DNA from: Acidobacteriota bacterium
Lineage (GTDB): Bacteria > Acidobacteriota > Thermoanaerobaculia > Gp7-AA8
Direction: 5' to 3'
DNA length: 64,000 nt
Assembly (NCBI GenBank): GCA_021325515.1
Contig: JAJPHC010000010.1
Coordinates: 1-64,000, forward strand
Part shown: in pieces, positions 34,308 to 43,906 of the stretch
Position numbering within the stretch: the stretch's first letter is position 1
How the letters are laid out: each line of letters starts with the position of its first letter
Translations under genes and position numbers: made by a program
Notes under the pieces: generated by a model
Databases searched by the model: none
What the model was told of the DNA's origin: nothing
The model's input: the letters and a program-made list of their open reading frames with translations, nothing else

Positions 34308-36278
34308 TTAACTCTCCAACACGCGGATCGGCAGCACGATGGCCTGCAGCCCGTCGAACTGCAGTCTCCGCTGAATCGCGTTGGGCGTCTCGTTGTGCAG
34401 GATGCGGTAGTACCACTTCTCTTCCTTGAAGATCAGCTTGCCCATGAAGAAGATCGCGCGCGGATACTCCTCCGCGATCTCTTTGCACATCTGCGTGATG
34501 TTCTCGACCGCTTCGGTGCCGATGCTCATCCGGTAATCGGCATTCATTCCCTGGCTGCGCGCCCACGCCGCATACCGCTCCAGATTTGCGCGCGTTTCCT
34601 CCTCGAGACTCTCGACCTCGGTTGCGCCCTTGAAGGAGCCGGAGTCGACGACTGCGGCGGAAACGAAGATGAAGTTCTTGAACGTGCGGGGGAAGAGGCG
34701 ATGAATCGACAGGACCTCATGGATGCCGAACCCCGAGAAGGACTTCACCATGATGACCGCCGTCGGCACGTTGCGGTCCATCTCGCTCCGGGTTTCCGAC
34801 GCGTTCTGGTCGGCCGGCAGGTTCGTCAGCACATCGTCGAGCGAGCGCATCCCCGCGCGCACCGTCGTGTAGTGCTGATGAATCGCGAACGAGATCAGGA
34901 TGAGACCTCCGGTGATCGCGATGGTGATCCACCCGCCGGAGAGAAATTTCTCGAAGACGGTCACGACGAGAATGCAGAAGCAGAGGATGAAGCCGATGCC
35001 GTGCACCATCAGGCGGCCGAACCACCGCGGCTCCTTGTCGCGATCCTGAATCCAGTGCTTCGACATGCCGAGCAGCGACAGCGAGAAGGTGATGAAGACG
35101 TTGATCGAATACATGACGACGAGCGTTGCCACGTCGCCGTGCGTGTAGATCAGCGCAGCAAATGCCGCGAGGCCCATCATCAGAATTCCGTCCTGCGTGA
35201 CGAGCCGGTCGGAGAGCTGAGAGAAGCGATGCGGCATCCAGGAGTCGATCGCCATGTTCGACAGAATGCGCGGTCCGTCGAGGAAGCCGGCCTGCGCCGC
35301 GACGATCAGCAACGCGCCTTCCGTGATCAGCGTGAAGACGACGATCCAGGTTCCGATCGACAGTCCGTGCCACTTCCACATGCCGAACACGTTGTGCAGG
35401 AGCACGGCGTTCATGGTCTTGCCGAACTGCGGCCGCGAGTTCGTCAGGAGGTAACCGAAGATGATGCCGCCGGCCGTGAACGCGAGTGACGACGCCATCA
35501 GCAGCATCGTCTTCTTCGCCGTGACGACGCGCGGCTCGCGCAGCATCGACACGCCGTTCGACACCGCTTCGATTCCTGTGTACGTGCCGCCGCCCAGCGA
35601 ATACGCCCGGAGGATCAGCAGAATCACCGGCAGCCAGCCGAGCGTGGAAACCGACGCGCGGAAATCGCGGGTCGCGTCGTGTACGACGGTGGGCAGCACG
35701 TTGAAGTGCATGCCGATCGAATATGTGATCAGCCCGATGTGCATGATGACGAACGCGATGAAGATCGGCGTCAGCAGCGTCACCGACTCCTTCACGCCGC
35801 GCAGGTTCAGCACCACCAGGAACAGCAGGATCAGCACCTCGGCGACCATCTTCCAGTGGTGCATGTGCAGCGGCAGAAACGAGAAGAACTGATCGCAGGC
35901 AGAAGCGATCGAGATCGTGATCGTCAGCACGTAGTCGACGAGCAGCGCGCATCCCGAGATGACTCCGACGCGGCTGCCGAGGAGTTTCGTCGCGACGAGG
36001 TAACCACCGCCGCCGCCGGGGAAATACTCGATCAGATTTGCGTAGGCCATCGAGATGACCCCGATGGTGATCGCCGTCATCAGCGCGAGGATGATCGCGA
36101 GATGGTTGTGCGGTCCGAGCGCTTTGTAGGCTTCTTCCGGTCCGTAGGCCGACGACGAGAGCCCGTCGGCGCCGAGTCCGACCCATGCGAGAAACGCGAT
36201 CAGCGACGTGTGGTGGAAGATCTCCGGGTCGCTGACGTCCCGCGCCTTCCCGATGAAGATGCGTCTTAGCTTGTTCAT
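34308..36278 (-). CDS. APC-family permease, KimA-like potassium importer
   Basis: The 656-residue membrane protein has an N-terminal RIFIGKARDVSD..., then FLAWVGLGADGLSSSAYGPEEAYKALG and AYANLIEYFPGGGGGYLVATKLLG, resembling KimA/YdaO K+ importers of the APC superfamily. About 12 transmembrane helices precede a C-terminal soluble domain (residues ~485-656, LDDVLTNLPADQNASETRSE..., then VPTAVIMVKSFSGFGIHEVLSIHRLFPRTFKNFIFV). Its start overlaps the kup stop by 4 bp (ATGA), so the two are coupled. B. subtilis KimA is repressed by cyclic di-AMP; no c-di-AMP gene is visible here. Substrate is inferred from kup linkage and resemblance. Confidence 0.75.
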   Translation of the reverse strand: MNKLRRIFIGKARDVSDPEIFHHTSLIAFLAWVGLGADGLSSSAYGPEEAYKALGPHNHLAIILALMTAITIGVISMAYANLIEYFPGGGGGYLVATKLLGSRVGVISGCALLVDYVLTITISIASACDQFFSFLPLHMHHWKMVAEVLILLFLVVLNLRGVKESVTLLTPIFIAFVIMHIGLITYSIGMHFNVLPTVVHDATRDFRASVSTLGWLPVILLILRAYSLGGGTYTGIEAVSNGVSMLREPRVVTAKKTMLLMASSLAFTAGGIIFGYLLTNSRPQFGKTMNAVLLHNVFGMWKWHGLSIGTWIVVFTLITEGALLIVAAQAGFLDGPRILSNMAIDSWMPHRFSQLSDRLVTQDGILMMGLAAFAALIYTHGDVATLVVMYSINVFITFSLSLLGMSKHWIQDRDKEPRWFGRLMVHGIGFILCFCILVVTVFEKFLSGGWITIAITGGLILISFAIHQHYTTVRAGMRSLDDVLTNLPADQNASETRSEMDRNVPTAVIMVKSFSGFGIHEVLSIHRLFPRTFKNFIFVSAAVVDSGSFKGATEVESLEEETRANLERYAAWARSQGMNADYRMSIGTEAVENITQMCKEIAEEYPRAIFFMGKLIFKEEKWYYRILHNETPNAIQRRLQFDGLQAIVLPIRVLES

Positions 36279-38158
36279 AACTCGATCTGCGCGCCGAGCT
36301 CGATCACCTGGTTCGCAGGCAGACAGAAGAACTGCGAGGCGCTCGAGGAGTTACGCGTCATCCAGGCGAAAAGCTTCTCGCGCCAGAGCGCCATGCCGGG
36401 ACGCCTCGTGGGAATGAGCGTCTCCCGGCCGAGGAAGTAACTGGTGGTCATCGGCTGGAACGTGACCGGGCCTTCGACCGCGGCGAGAACGTCGGGAATG
36501 TTCGGGTCATCCATGTAGCCAAAGCGAATCATCAGACGGTGAACGCCCTGTCCGAGATCCTCCCACGAGTAGCGCTCGCCGTCGGCGAGATGGGCAGTTT
36601 CTTCGATGAGCACCGTCAGGAGCACCACGCGCTGATGCACGACCTTATTGTGCTTCAGATTGTGGAGGAGTTGCGTCGGAACCCCACTCTGATAACGCGA
36701 CATGAAGACGGCGGTCCCGGCGACGCGCGGGATCTGTCCGCGGCTGAGATCCGCCAGAAAGTCTTCGACCGACAGCACGGTCTCGGACAGCCGCTGCGCG
36801 AGCAGCTCGCGTCCCGAGCGCCACGTCGTCATGACGGTGAACACCGCGAGACCGACGGCAAGAGGGAACCATCCGCCTTCGGTGACCTTGATGATATTCG
36901 CGCCGAAGAATGCGAGGTCGATGAAGAGAATCGGAATCGTCAGCCCGAGCATCGCACCCATCGACCAACCCCACCGCTCGCGCTCGACGACTGCGAGAAG
37001 GAGAGTGGTGATGCCCATCGTCGCCGTGACCGCCACACCGTAGGCGGCGGCCAGCGCGCTCGACTCCCGGAACGCGACGACGAGTCCGATCGCGGAAAAC
37101 ATCAGCAGCCAGTTGATCGATGGGATGTAGATCTGCCCGATCTCGCGCGCCGACGTGTGGCGGATCTGGATGCGCGGCGCATATCCGAGCTGCACTGCCT
37201 GGCGTGTCAGCGAGAAGGCGCCGCTGATCACCGCCTGCGACGCGATGACGGTGGCTACGGTCGCCAGCACGACGAGAGGCACGCGTGCCCACGCCGGAGC
37301 CATCTCGAAGAACGGATGCTCGGTGGAGTGTGGTGCGGCGAGGAGCAGCGCTCCCTGGCCGAAGTAGTTCAGCAGCAGCGAGGGGAACACGAGGACGAAC
37401 CAGGCAATCCGAATCGGTTTCGCTCCGAAGTGCCCCATGTCCGCATAAAGAGCTTCGCCTCCGGTGACCGCGAGGAACACGGCGCCGAGCACAAGGAAGC
37501 CATGAAGACGATTGCGGATGAAGAACGAGATGGCGTTCGTCGGATCGACGGCGACCAGGACGTGCGGCTCGCGGATGATCTGCGCGACGCCGAGGATGGC
37601 GATGAGCGCGAACCAGACGAGCATCACGGGCCCGAACATCGCGCCGACCTTCGCCGTGCCGGCGCGCTGGACGACGAACAGCACGATGAGCACCGCGATC
37701 GTCAGCGGGACGATGTAAGGAGTGAACAGCGGCGTCGCGATCTCCAGACCTTCCATCGCGCTGAGCACCGAGATCGCGGGTGTGATCATGCCGTCGCCAT
37801 AGAGCAGGGCCGCGCCGAAGATGCCGAACGCGATCAGCGTGGCGCGGCGGACGGAACGCGGCCCGCTGCGCGCGCGCACGAGCGACATCAGCGCGAGGAT
37901 GCCTCCCTCTCCGCGGTTGTCGGCGCGCATGACGAAGACGAGATACTTGAACGAGATGACGATCGTCAGCGACCAGAGGATCAGCGAGAGGATGCCGATG
38001 ACGTTCTCGCGAGTCGCCGGTACGCCATGGTGTGGATTGAAGCACTCACGCAGCGCGTACAGCGGGCTCGTGCCGATGTCGCCGTAGACCACTCCCAGCG
38101 CCGCGAGAGAGAGCGTGAAGAGATACCCGCGGCTGTGCTGCTGATTCGAGGAATCCAT
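36275..38158 (-). CDS. kup: Kup-type potassium uptake protein
   Basis: The 627-residue H+/K+ symporter starts RGYLFTLSLAALGVVYGDIGTSPLYALRECF, the signature of Kup/HAK transporters, and continues GILSLILWSLTIVISFKYLVFVMRADNRGEGGILAL. Twelve hydrophobic segments span residues ~15-440. A C-terminal cytosolic domain has IPRVAGTAVFMSRYQSGVPTQLLHNLKHNKVVHQRVVLLTV and ends LPANQVIELGAQIEL. It is followed, with a 4-bp overlap, by the KimA-like permease, forming a two-gene potassium unit. A membrane protein of unknown function lies upstream, 21 bp away, and may share the transcript. Confidence 0.94.
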   Translation of the reverse strand: MDSSNQQHSRGYLFTLSLAALGVVYGDIGTSPLYALRECFNPHHGVPATRENVIGILSLILWSLTIVISFKYLVFVMRADNRGEGGILALMSLVRARSGPRSVRRATLIAFGIFGAALLYGDGMITPAISVLSAMEGLEIATPLFTPYIVPLTIAVLIVLFVVQRAGTAKVGAMFGPVMLVWFALIAILGVAQIIREPHVLVAVDPTNAISFFIRNRLHGFLVLGAVFLAVTGGEALYADMGHFGAKPIRIAWFVLVFPSLLLNYFGQGALLLAAPHSTEHPFFEMAPAWARVPLVVLATVATVIASQAVISGAFSLTRQAVQLGYAPRIQIRHTSAREIGQIYIPSINWLLMFSAIGLVVAFRESSALAAAYGVAVTATMGITTLLLAVVERERWGWSMGAMLGLTIPILFIDLAFFGANIIKVTEGGWFPLAVGLAVFTVMTTWRSGRELLAQRLSETVLSVEDFLADLSRGQIPRVAGTAVFMSRYQSGVPTQLLHNLKHNKVVHQRVVLLTVLIEETAHLADGERYSWEDLGQGVHRLMIRFGYMDDPNIPDVLAAVEGPVTFQPMTTSYFLGRETLIPTRRPGMALWREKLFAWMTRNSSSASQFFCLPANQVIELGAQIEL

Positions 38159-38179
38159 CGGGCGCGAAGGAGCGCGATT

Positions 38180-39130
38180 CTAGCACCGGCCGGTGACTCG
38201 CCGGAACGCCTCCATGTCATCGGGCAGAACGGCGATCGCGTCGACCGTCCGGCGGATGCCGGCGATCCCGATCGCGACGACGGGCTCATGCAGACGGATC
38301 ATCACGGCCGGCTCGTCGAGCATCGCCATCTTCAACACGCCCTTGCGCTTCCAGTCCGCCTCCCCCTGAGGCTCGTCGATGCCGGCGATATTCGTGAGGG
38401 GAGTCGTCAGCGTCCAGCGCATTCCGTAACGGAGATGAACGATGCCATCCTCGGTGAAGGAGGGGCGAAGACGCAGCGCGTGATAATCGCCGATCAGCCA
38501 GAGCATGCCGTAGACATCGAGTGCGGTGACGATCCACGCGGCCTTCGCGCTCCAGTGCAGGACGAGGAAGTGCATGCCGATCGATTCGAAGACGAGCAAC
38601 GTGAGGAAGCAGACGACGATCGAGCCCCAGCCGCAGCGCTCATGAATCGTGAAGCCTCGTTCCTTCGGCTCCTCGCGCCAGGCGAAGAGCGCGTACCACA
38701 GGATGCCGATCTCGCACTCGACGAACGACGCGAGGCGTGTCTCGCCGAAGAGAGCCCGCGTCGCCGCGGAGAGGTCGCGGACCCGCCTGAGGCGGCGGAC
38801 GACGAGAACGGTCGTCACCAGCTCGAGCGGTGCCGAGATGAAGCGGAGATCGTGGACGAACTGCTGCTGCCCGCGCGGCACGACGAAGGCCGCGAGTGCC
38901 ATGCAGACGACGAAGAGCGGAATGAGTGTGAGTGGCCGCGCCGCGCCGGAGCGCACGACCACGAGGTAATAGACCAGCGGAATCGTCAGCGTCAGATCGA
39001 ACGTGACGCCCCATGCCGCGACATCGATGTTCGCCGCCCCGAGATGCGAGCGCGTGATGAGCACGCAAACCGTGACGATCGAGAGCGCAGCGAGCGCGAA
39101 GAGCCGGGTGGGGGAGAGCGCGCGAGTCAC
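38180..39130 (-). CDS. Polytopic membrane protein, unknown function
   Basis: The 316-residue protein has hydrophobic segments at the N terminus (LFALAALSIVTVCVLIT), then FDLTLTIPLVYYLVVV, LTLIPLFVVCMALAAFVV, and two around residues 178-220 (GSIVVCFLTLLVFESIGMHFLVLHW, AAWIVTALDVYGMLWLIGDY). The C-terminal ~100 residues read as a beta-rich, PH-like soluble domain (DGIVHLRYGMRWTLTTPLTNIAGIDEP, MLDEPAVMIRLHEPVVAIG). It is co-directional with kup and could belong to that unit. No family is recognised. Confidence 0.65.
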   Translation of the reverse strand: MTRALSPTRLFALAALSIVTVCVLITRSHLGAANIDVAAWGVTFDLTLTIPLVYYLVVVRSGAARPLTLIPLFVVCMALAAFVVPRGQQQFVHDLRFISAPLELVTTVLVVRRLRRVRDLSAATRALFGETRLASFVECEIGILWYALFAWREEPKERGFTIHERCGWGSIVVCFLTLLVFESIGMHFLVLHWSAKAAWIVTALDVYGMLWLIGDYHALRLRPSFTEDGIVHLRYGMRWTLTTPLTNIAGIDEPQGEADWKRKGVLKMAMLDEPAVMIRLHEPVVAIGIAGIRRTVDAIAVLPDDMEAFRRVTGRC

Positions 39131-39193
39131 TGATTCATTCTACGCAGAAACCATGACGAGGTTGCCCGCAGGCGCCCCGCGTCCTCCTGCTGC

Positions 39194-41062
39194 CTATTTC
39201 ATGTATTCATCGAACCATCCGACCACGCGCTTCTCGATATCCGTCTTGTGCTCCGCTTTCATGACACGGTGTCCTTCATCCGCATAGACCACGAGCTGCG
39301 TCGGAACGCCGAGGGTTTTGAGCGCGTGCCAGAACTCGAATGACTGCGGTGCGGGAACCTCGGAGTCGCGCTCGCCGGTGAGCATCAGCGTCGGAGTCTT
39401 CACCTGCTTGATGAAGGTGATCGGCGAGCTCTTCGCATACACCGCGGGATCGTCGTACACCGATGCGCCGAAGTAGGGGATCATCCAGCGGTCGATGTCG
39501 TTCTGCCCGTAGTAGCTCTGCCAGTTCGCGATGCCTGCGCCGGCGACCGCGGCCGCGAAGCGGTTCGTCTGCGTGACCGCGAACATCGACATGTAGCCGC
39601 CGTAGCTCCAGCCCCAGATTCCGATCCGATGCTCGTCGATCGGTGCGCTCTTCACGACTTCGTCGACGCCGCTGAGAATGTCGCGGAGATCGCCGTAGCC
39701 GAAGTCCTTCACATTGGCGCGCGTGAATGCTTCGCCGGCGCCGAAGCTGCCGCGCGGATTCGGGAAGAAGATGAAATAGCCGTGCTTCAGCAGCGCGATC
39801 GCCTCGTCGCGCAGCCAGCGATTCAACGACTGGCTCGCCGGTCCTCCGTGTACCCAGACGACCAGCGGATGTTTCTTCGATGCGTCGGCGCCCATCGGCG
39901 CGACCAGCCAGCCGTAAGGATGAAATTGATCGCTCGACCACTCGATCTTCTTCACCTCGCCCGCTGGCGAGGTGACGGTTGCGTTCGCGTGTGAGACCTG
40001 CGTCCACTGGCCGTTCTTTCCGGCCCAGACTTCGGCGGGCTGGGCGAACGAAGTCCGGATGACGGCACTCTGCGAGCCATCGCGTGAAAACGATGCGCCG
40101 ATCGTGTCGCCGTTCGAAAGATATTCCGCTGCGCGGAACACGATCTCCGGATCGCCGCCGCCGGCCGGCACGATGGCGATCGCCGAATCGCCCGCCATGT
40201 TTGCGCAGAAGGTGATGTCGTCCGCGCCGCTCCATTGAAACGACGTGACGGAGAACGGAGCGCTCGGTGTGATGTTGCGCGCCGGGCCGCCATCCGCGCC
40301 GATGATGAAGAGATCGCCGCCGGTCACACCCTGATCGCTCATCAGCCCTTCGATGAAGGCGATGCGCTTTCCATCAGGCGACCAGCGCGGCGACGCGATC
40401 TGCAGCGCCGGCTTGTAGACGGGTGTGATCGTCTCCGCCGCGACGTCGACGCGCTGCAGCGTCGCGATCCACCAGTTGTTGTTTCCCGATCCCGGTGCGC
40501 TGACCACAGCGAGTTGCTTCGAGTCGGGGGACCAGTCGTATTCGTAGATGTAGAGATCCGCCGGCGTGACGATGCGGACCTTGCCCGTCGCCACGTCGAC
40601 GATCGCGACGCGCTGTTCCTCGATGTGCTCTTCGATCTGGCCGACCGTGCGGCTGCGCGCGACGAGCGGGCCGGCCGCATGCTCCGCGCTCTCCGTGAAG
40701 AGCAGGGCAATCGAATTGCCGTCCGGCGACCACGAAGGCGTCGAGAGATAGCCGTGAAGCTCCGTCAGCTTTTTGGGAATCCTTCCCGGGGTCACGATGT
40801 AGAGCTGCCGCTGACCGGCTTTCGCAGCGTCCGACAGGAACGCGATGCGCTTCGAGTCGGGCGACCAGGCGAGCTCGCGCTCGTCGAGCTGCTTCTTCTC
40901 CGGTGCCGCGGAGACGCGCTTCGCGTCGACGAAGATGCCTCGATCATCGGCCCACGCGACGGATTTGCCATCGGGCGACATCGCGACCGATTCGAACCCG
41001 ATCACCTCGGCGTGCGCGTTGATGACGTAGAGGAGCAGGAGTGCAGGCAGCAGGCGGCGCAT
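39194..41062 (-). CDS. Secreted S9-family peptidase (prolyl oligopeptidase-like)
   Basis: The 622-residue serine peptidase has a signal peptide (MRRLLPALLLLYVINAHA). The N-terminal ~350 residues form a TolB/WD-like beta-propeller (VAMSPDGKSVAWADDRG, ELAWSPDSKRIAFLSD, PSWSPDGNSIALLF, PRWSPDGKRIAFIEG). The C-terminal alpha/beta-hydrolase domain has the nucleophile in GIWGWSYGGYMSMF, the Asp in LTGERDSEVPAPQSFEFW and the His in DEGHRVMKAEH. It should hydrolyse small peptides in the periplasm or outside. A longer frame reaches 41455 but is antisense to the GGDEF-EAL gene; the signal peptide Met at 41062 is preferred. Confidence 0.9.
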   Translation of the reverse strand: MRRLLPALLLLYVINAHAEVIGFESVAMSPDGKSVAWADDRGIFVDAKRVSAAPEKKQLDERELAWSPDSKRIAFLSDAAKAGQRQLYIVTPGRIPKKLTELHGYLSTPSWSPDGNSIALLFTESAEHAAGPLVARSRTVGQIEEHIEEQRVAIVDVATGKVRIVTPADLYIYEYDWSPDSKQLAVVSAPGSGNNNWWIATLQRVDVAAETITPVYKPALQIASPRWSPDGKRIAFIEGLMSDQGVTGGDLFIIGADGGPARNITPSAPFSVTSFQWSGADDITFCANMAGDSAIAIVPAGGGDPEIVFRAAEYLSNGDTIGASFSRDGSQSAVIRTSFAQPAEVWAGKNGQWTQVSHANATVTSPAGEVKKIEWSSDQFHPYGWLVAPMGADASKKHPLVVWVHGGPASQSLNRWLRDEAIALLKHGYFIFFPNPRGSFGAGEAFTRANVKDFGYGDLRDILSGVDEVVKSAPIDEHRIGIWGWSYGGYMSMFAVTQTNRFAAAVAGAGIANWQSYYGQNDIDRWMIPYFGASVYDDPAVYAKSSPITFIKQVKTPTLMLTGERDSEVPAPQSFEFWHALKTLGVPTQLVVYADEGHRVMKAEHKTDIEKRVVGWFDEYMK

Positions 41063-41120
41063 AGACCGCGCAGATTGCCATGACACGCCGCCGGATTTCC
41101 AGCGCGGGCAGGAGAGGGGC

Positions 41121-43808
41121 TTATGCCTGGTGCATGACTTCGAGCGTGAGAGGCCGCGAGGCCAGTTCGTGGACGAAAGGCCTGATCGCGGCTGCATCCA
41201 GCGGACGGCTGAACAGATATCCCTGCATGCGATCACACGCGTAGTAGCGGAGCAGCGAGTACTGCTCTTCCGTTTCAACGCCTTCGGCGACGACCGAGAG
41301 CCGCATCGTGTGAGCGAGATTGATGACGCTCGACACGATCGCTGCCGCCGTATCGTCGGTGGCCAGATCGCGCAGGAACTCCTTGTCGATCTTGATCGTG
41401 TCGATCGGGAACTGCTTGAGGTAGACGAGCGACGACTGGCCCGTGCCGAAATCATCGATCGCGATCTCGATGCCTTTCTCGCGCAGTACGCGCAGCACTT
41501 TCATCGACACGTCGATGTTCTGGATTGCAACCGTCTCCGTCACCTCCAGCTCGATCATCGACGGCGCGACTCCGCACTCCTGGATGATCTGCAGAACGGT
41601 GTCGACGAATCCCGGCTGCTGCAGTTGAACCGCGGAGATGTTGACTGCGGCGTGCAGCCAGACGAGGCCGTCCTGATGCCACTTCGCGAGTTGCTGGCAG
41701 GTCCGCCGCAGAACGAATTCGCCGATTGCGACGATCATCCCCGTTTCTTCGGCCATGCCGATGAACTCCGACGGCTCGACCATGCCGCGCACGGGATCGT
41801 TCCAGCGCACGAGTGCTTCGACGGAACCGATGCGACGCCGCGCGCGGTCGTACACCGGCTGATAGAGCACGTCGAGCTGGCCGCGCTCGATTGCGTGATG
41901 CAGGTTCTGTTCGAGCGTGAGCCGGCGCGAGTAGCGCTCGTTCATGCTCTGCGTGAAGATCTGTGCGCGATTCCGCCCCAGCTCTTTCGCGCGATACATC
42001 GCGGCATCCGCGCACTTGAGGAGCGTCTCGCAGTCATCGCCGTCGGCGGGATAGAAGCTGACGCCGATGCTGGCGGTGATGAACAGCTCGTGCCCGCCGA
42101 TCGCAAACGGCTGCGCGAGACTGTCGAGCACTTTGCGCGCAATGCCGGCGACGGCGTCGGTCGCCGTGAGCTCGTTGATGAGCACGGCGAATTCGTCGCC
42201 GCCGATCCGCGACACCGTATCGGAAGCGCGCAGACAGCTTCGCAGGCGGCTCGCGACATCGGCGAGCAGCAGATCGCCGATCGAGTGCCCGAGCGCATCG
42301 TTGACGAGCTTGAAGTGATCGAGGTCGAGATACATGATCGCCAGCCCGACTCGATTGCGCCTCGCCGCGGGAAGCGCATTCACGATGCGATCGCGGAAGA
42401 GGAGACGGTTCGGCAATCCGGTCAGCGTGTCGAAGTACGCCTGATACTCGAGCTGCCGCTCCGTCTCTTTTCTCTGCGAGACGTCGCGGTAGTTCAGCAC
42501 GATCGCGCCGACGCTCGGCTCGCCCAGCATGTCCTGCGCGAATCCCTCCAGCCAGATCCAGCGCCCGTTGCGATGGCGGAAGCGCACCTCGCTGTGCAGA
42601 TCGCTGTGCGTGCGATCGACGAGCGTCCGGAGGCCGGTGCGCATCTCGGAGACGTCGTGCGGATGGATGTAGGAGAAGATCGACTTGCCGATGAGATCCT
42701 GCTCGCTGTAGCCGAGCAGGTGCAGAGTCGACGAGCCGGCGAACTGAATCTCCAGCTCGCGGTCGAGCAGCACCACACCACTCCAGCTCTTCTCGACGAT
42801 CGAGCGGAAGCGCTTCTCGCGAGCCTCGAGCTCCTGCTGCGCGCGCTTCCGTTCCGAGATGTCACGGATGAAGGCGGTGAAGGTCTGGTCCGTGCCGCTG
42901 CCCACCGGCTCGATCGTGATCTCGACAGGAAAGGCTTCGCCGCTCGCACGCCGCGCCGTCGCTTCGACACGCCGCCGGACCAGTCCCGATGTTCCGCCGC
43001 GCCGATAGCGCTCGAGCATCTGCAGCATCAGCACGTACTGGCGCTCGGGAACGATCGTCGGTGGCAGCGGCCGGCCGATGACGTCGCGCGCCGCGAGTCC
43101 GAATGCCGTTTCGGCCTGCGGGTTCCATTCGATCACGTGGCCGTCCCGGTCGAGCGTCACGACCGCGTCGAGCGTCGAATGAATCAGTTGGCGCAGCCTC
43201 GCTTCCGATTTGCGGAGAGCCTGCTCCGTCTGCGCGCGCGTGAAGGCCTGGCCAACGATATTCGCCGTCGACTTGAGAAAGGCAAGCTCGTAATCCTCGA
43301 AGGCCCTCTGCTCGTTCGAATAGACGAGCAGCGCGCCAAACGGCCGGTGCTGCGTCCGGATCGCAACTCCCGCACCGCTGCGGATCTGGTGGTAACCGAC
43401 GAGGTGCGAGGACTTGAAGCGCGTCTCGGCAGCGAGATCGCCGAACATCACAGGCGCTTCGGCGAGCGCGACGAACATGCAGAGCGACTCGTTCTCGTCG
43501 CCGTCGCTTTCGCAGTGCAGGAAGGTCTTGTTCGTGCCGACCGATGCGCGGACGACCACGAGCCCTGCCGGCGTCAGCTCCAGAGCGCGGCAGTGGCTCA
43601 CGCTGAGGATCGATTCGACGAGCGCACAGGCCTGCCCCAGAAGGATGTGTGGATCGACGCCGGTCAGCGCCGCCTGTCCCAGCTCCGCGATCGCATGCTC
43701 CTGCCGGTTGTGTGCAGCGATCTCTTCGCGGAGTCTTGCGATCTCCTTCTCCGCTCCCGGGGCATTTGTGCCGCCGATGACATGCAGCGGCTGCCGGTTC
43801 GCAGACAT
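41121..43808 (-). CDS. GAF-PAS-PAS-GGDEF-EAL cyclic di-GMP signalling protein
   Basis: The 895-residue sensor protein should make and/or degrade cyclic di-GMP. The order is a short coiled-coil N-terminus (~20-40), GAF (~45-195; ALTGVDPHILLGQACALVESIL), PAS1 (~205-325), PAS2 (~330-450, with a PAC-like FRHRNGRWIWLEGFAQDM), GGDEF (~465-625) with intact SRIGGDEFAVL, and EAL (~640-885) with VEALVRW, ELEVTETVA and IDDFGTGQSSLVYLKQFPIDTIKIDKEFL. Both catalytic sites look intact. No transmembrane helix is seen, so the GAF and PAS domains should sense cytosolic signals. A CRP-like palindrome lies in the 98-bp gap to the divergent 43.9-kb gene. Confidence 0.93.
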   Translation of the reverse strand: MSANRQPLHVIGGTNAPGAEKEIARLREEIAAHNRQEHAIAELGQAALTGVDPHILLGQACALVESILSVSHCRALELTPAGLVVVRASVGTNKTFLHCESDGDENESLCMFVALAEAPVMFGDLAAETRFKSSHLVGYHQIRSGAGVAIRTQHRPFGALLVYSNEQRAFEDYELAFLKSTANIVGQAFTRAQTEQALRKSEARLRQLIHSTLDAVVTLDRDGHVIEWNPQAETAFGLAARDVIGRPLPPTIVPERQYVLMLQMLERYRRGGTSGLVRRRVEATARRASGEAFPVEITIEPVGSGTDQTFTAFIRDISERKRAQQELEAREKRFRSIVEKSWSGVVLLDRELEIQFAGSSTLHLLGYSEQDLIGKSIFSYIHPHDVSEMRTGLRTLVDRTHSDLHSEVRFRHRNGRWIWLEGFAQDMLGEPSVGAIVLNYRDVSQRKETERQLEYQAYFDTLTGLPNRLLFRDRIVNALPAARRNRVGLAIMYLDLDHFKLVNDALGHSIGDLLLADVASRLRSCLRASDTVSRIGGDEFAVLINELTATDAVAGIARKVLDSLAQPFAIGGHELFITASIGVSFYPADGDDCETLLKCADAAMYRAKELGRNRAQIFTQSMNERYSRRLTLEQNLHHAIERGQLDVLYQPVYDRARRRIGSVEALVRWNDPVRGMVEPSEFIGMAEETGMIVAIGEFVLRRTCQQLAKWHQDGLVWLHAAVNISAVQLQQPGFVDTVLQIIQECGVAPSMIELEVTETVAIQNIDVSMKVLRVLREKGIEIAIDDFGTGQSSLVYLKQFPIDTIKIDKEFLRDLATDDTAAAIVSSVINLAHTMRLSVVAEGVETEEQYSLLRYYACDRMQGYLFSRPLDAAAIRPFVHELASRPLTLEVMHQA

Positions 43809-43848
43809 GGGATGTAGCAGCCAATATTGTCGCTGATCTTTGCAGGAA

Positions 43849-43884
43849 ACGTGATCGAACTCACAAAATCATTTTCTGATTTTG
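43849..43884. promoter_or_regulatory. CRP-like operator plus adjacent inverted repeat
   Basis: CGTGA-TCGAAC-TCACA (43850-43865) matches the TGTGA-N6-TCACA CRP consensus at 9 of 10 positions. Immediately overlapping is CAAAATCA (43864-43871), TTTTC, TGATTTTG (43877-43884), a perfect 8-bp inverted repeat. Both lie between the divergent GGDEF-EAL gene and the 43907 gene. Confidence 0.5.
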
Positions 43885-43906
43885 CAAGAGGCGTATCTTC
43901 GATGCC

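Noticed and set aside
36539-39133. An 864-codon frame antisense to kup and the membrane protein
   Set aside because: Low-complexity D/R/E composition, and it covers two intact opposite-strand genes, one with clear Kup motifs.
41130-43817. An 895-codon open frame antisense to the GGDEF-EAL gene
   Set aside because: Its product is Arg/Asp/Glu/Leu-rich with no domain. It mirrors the real gene's codon use in a high-GC genome and is a shadow frame.
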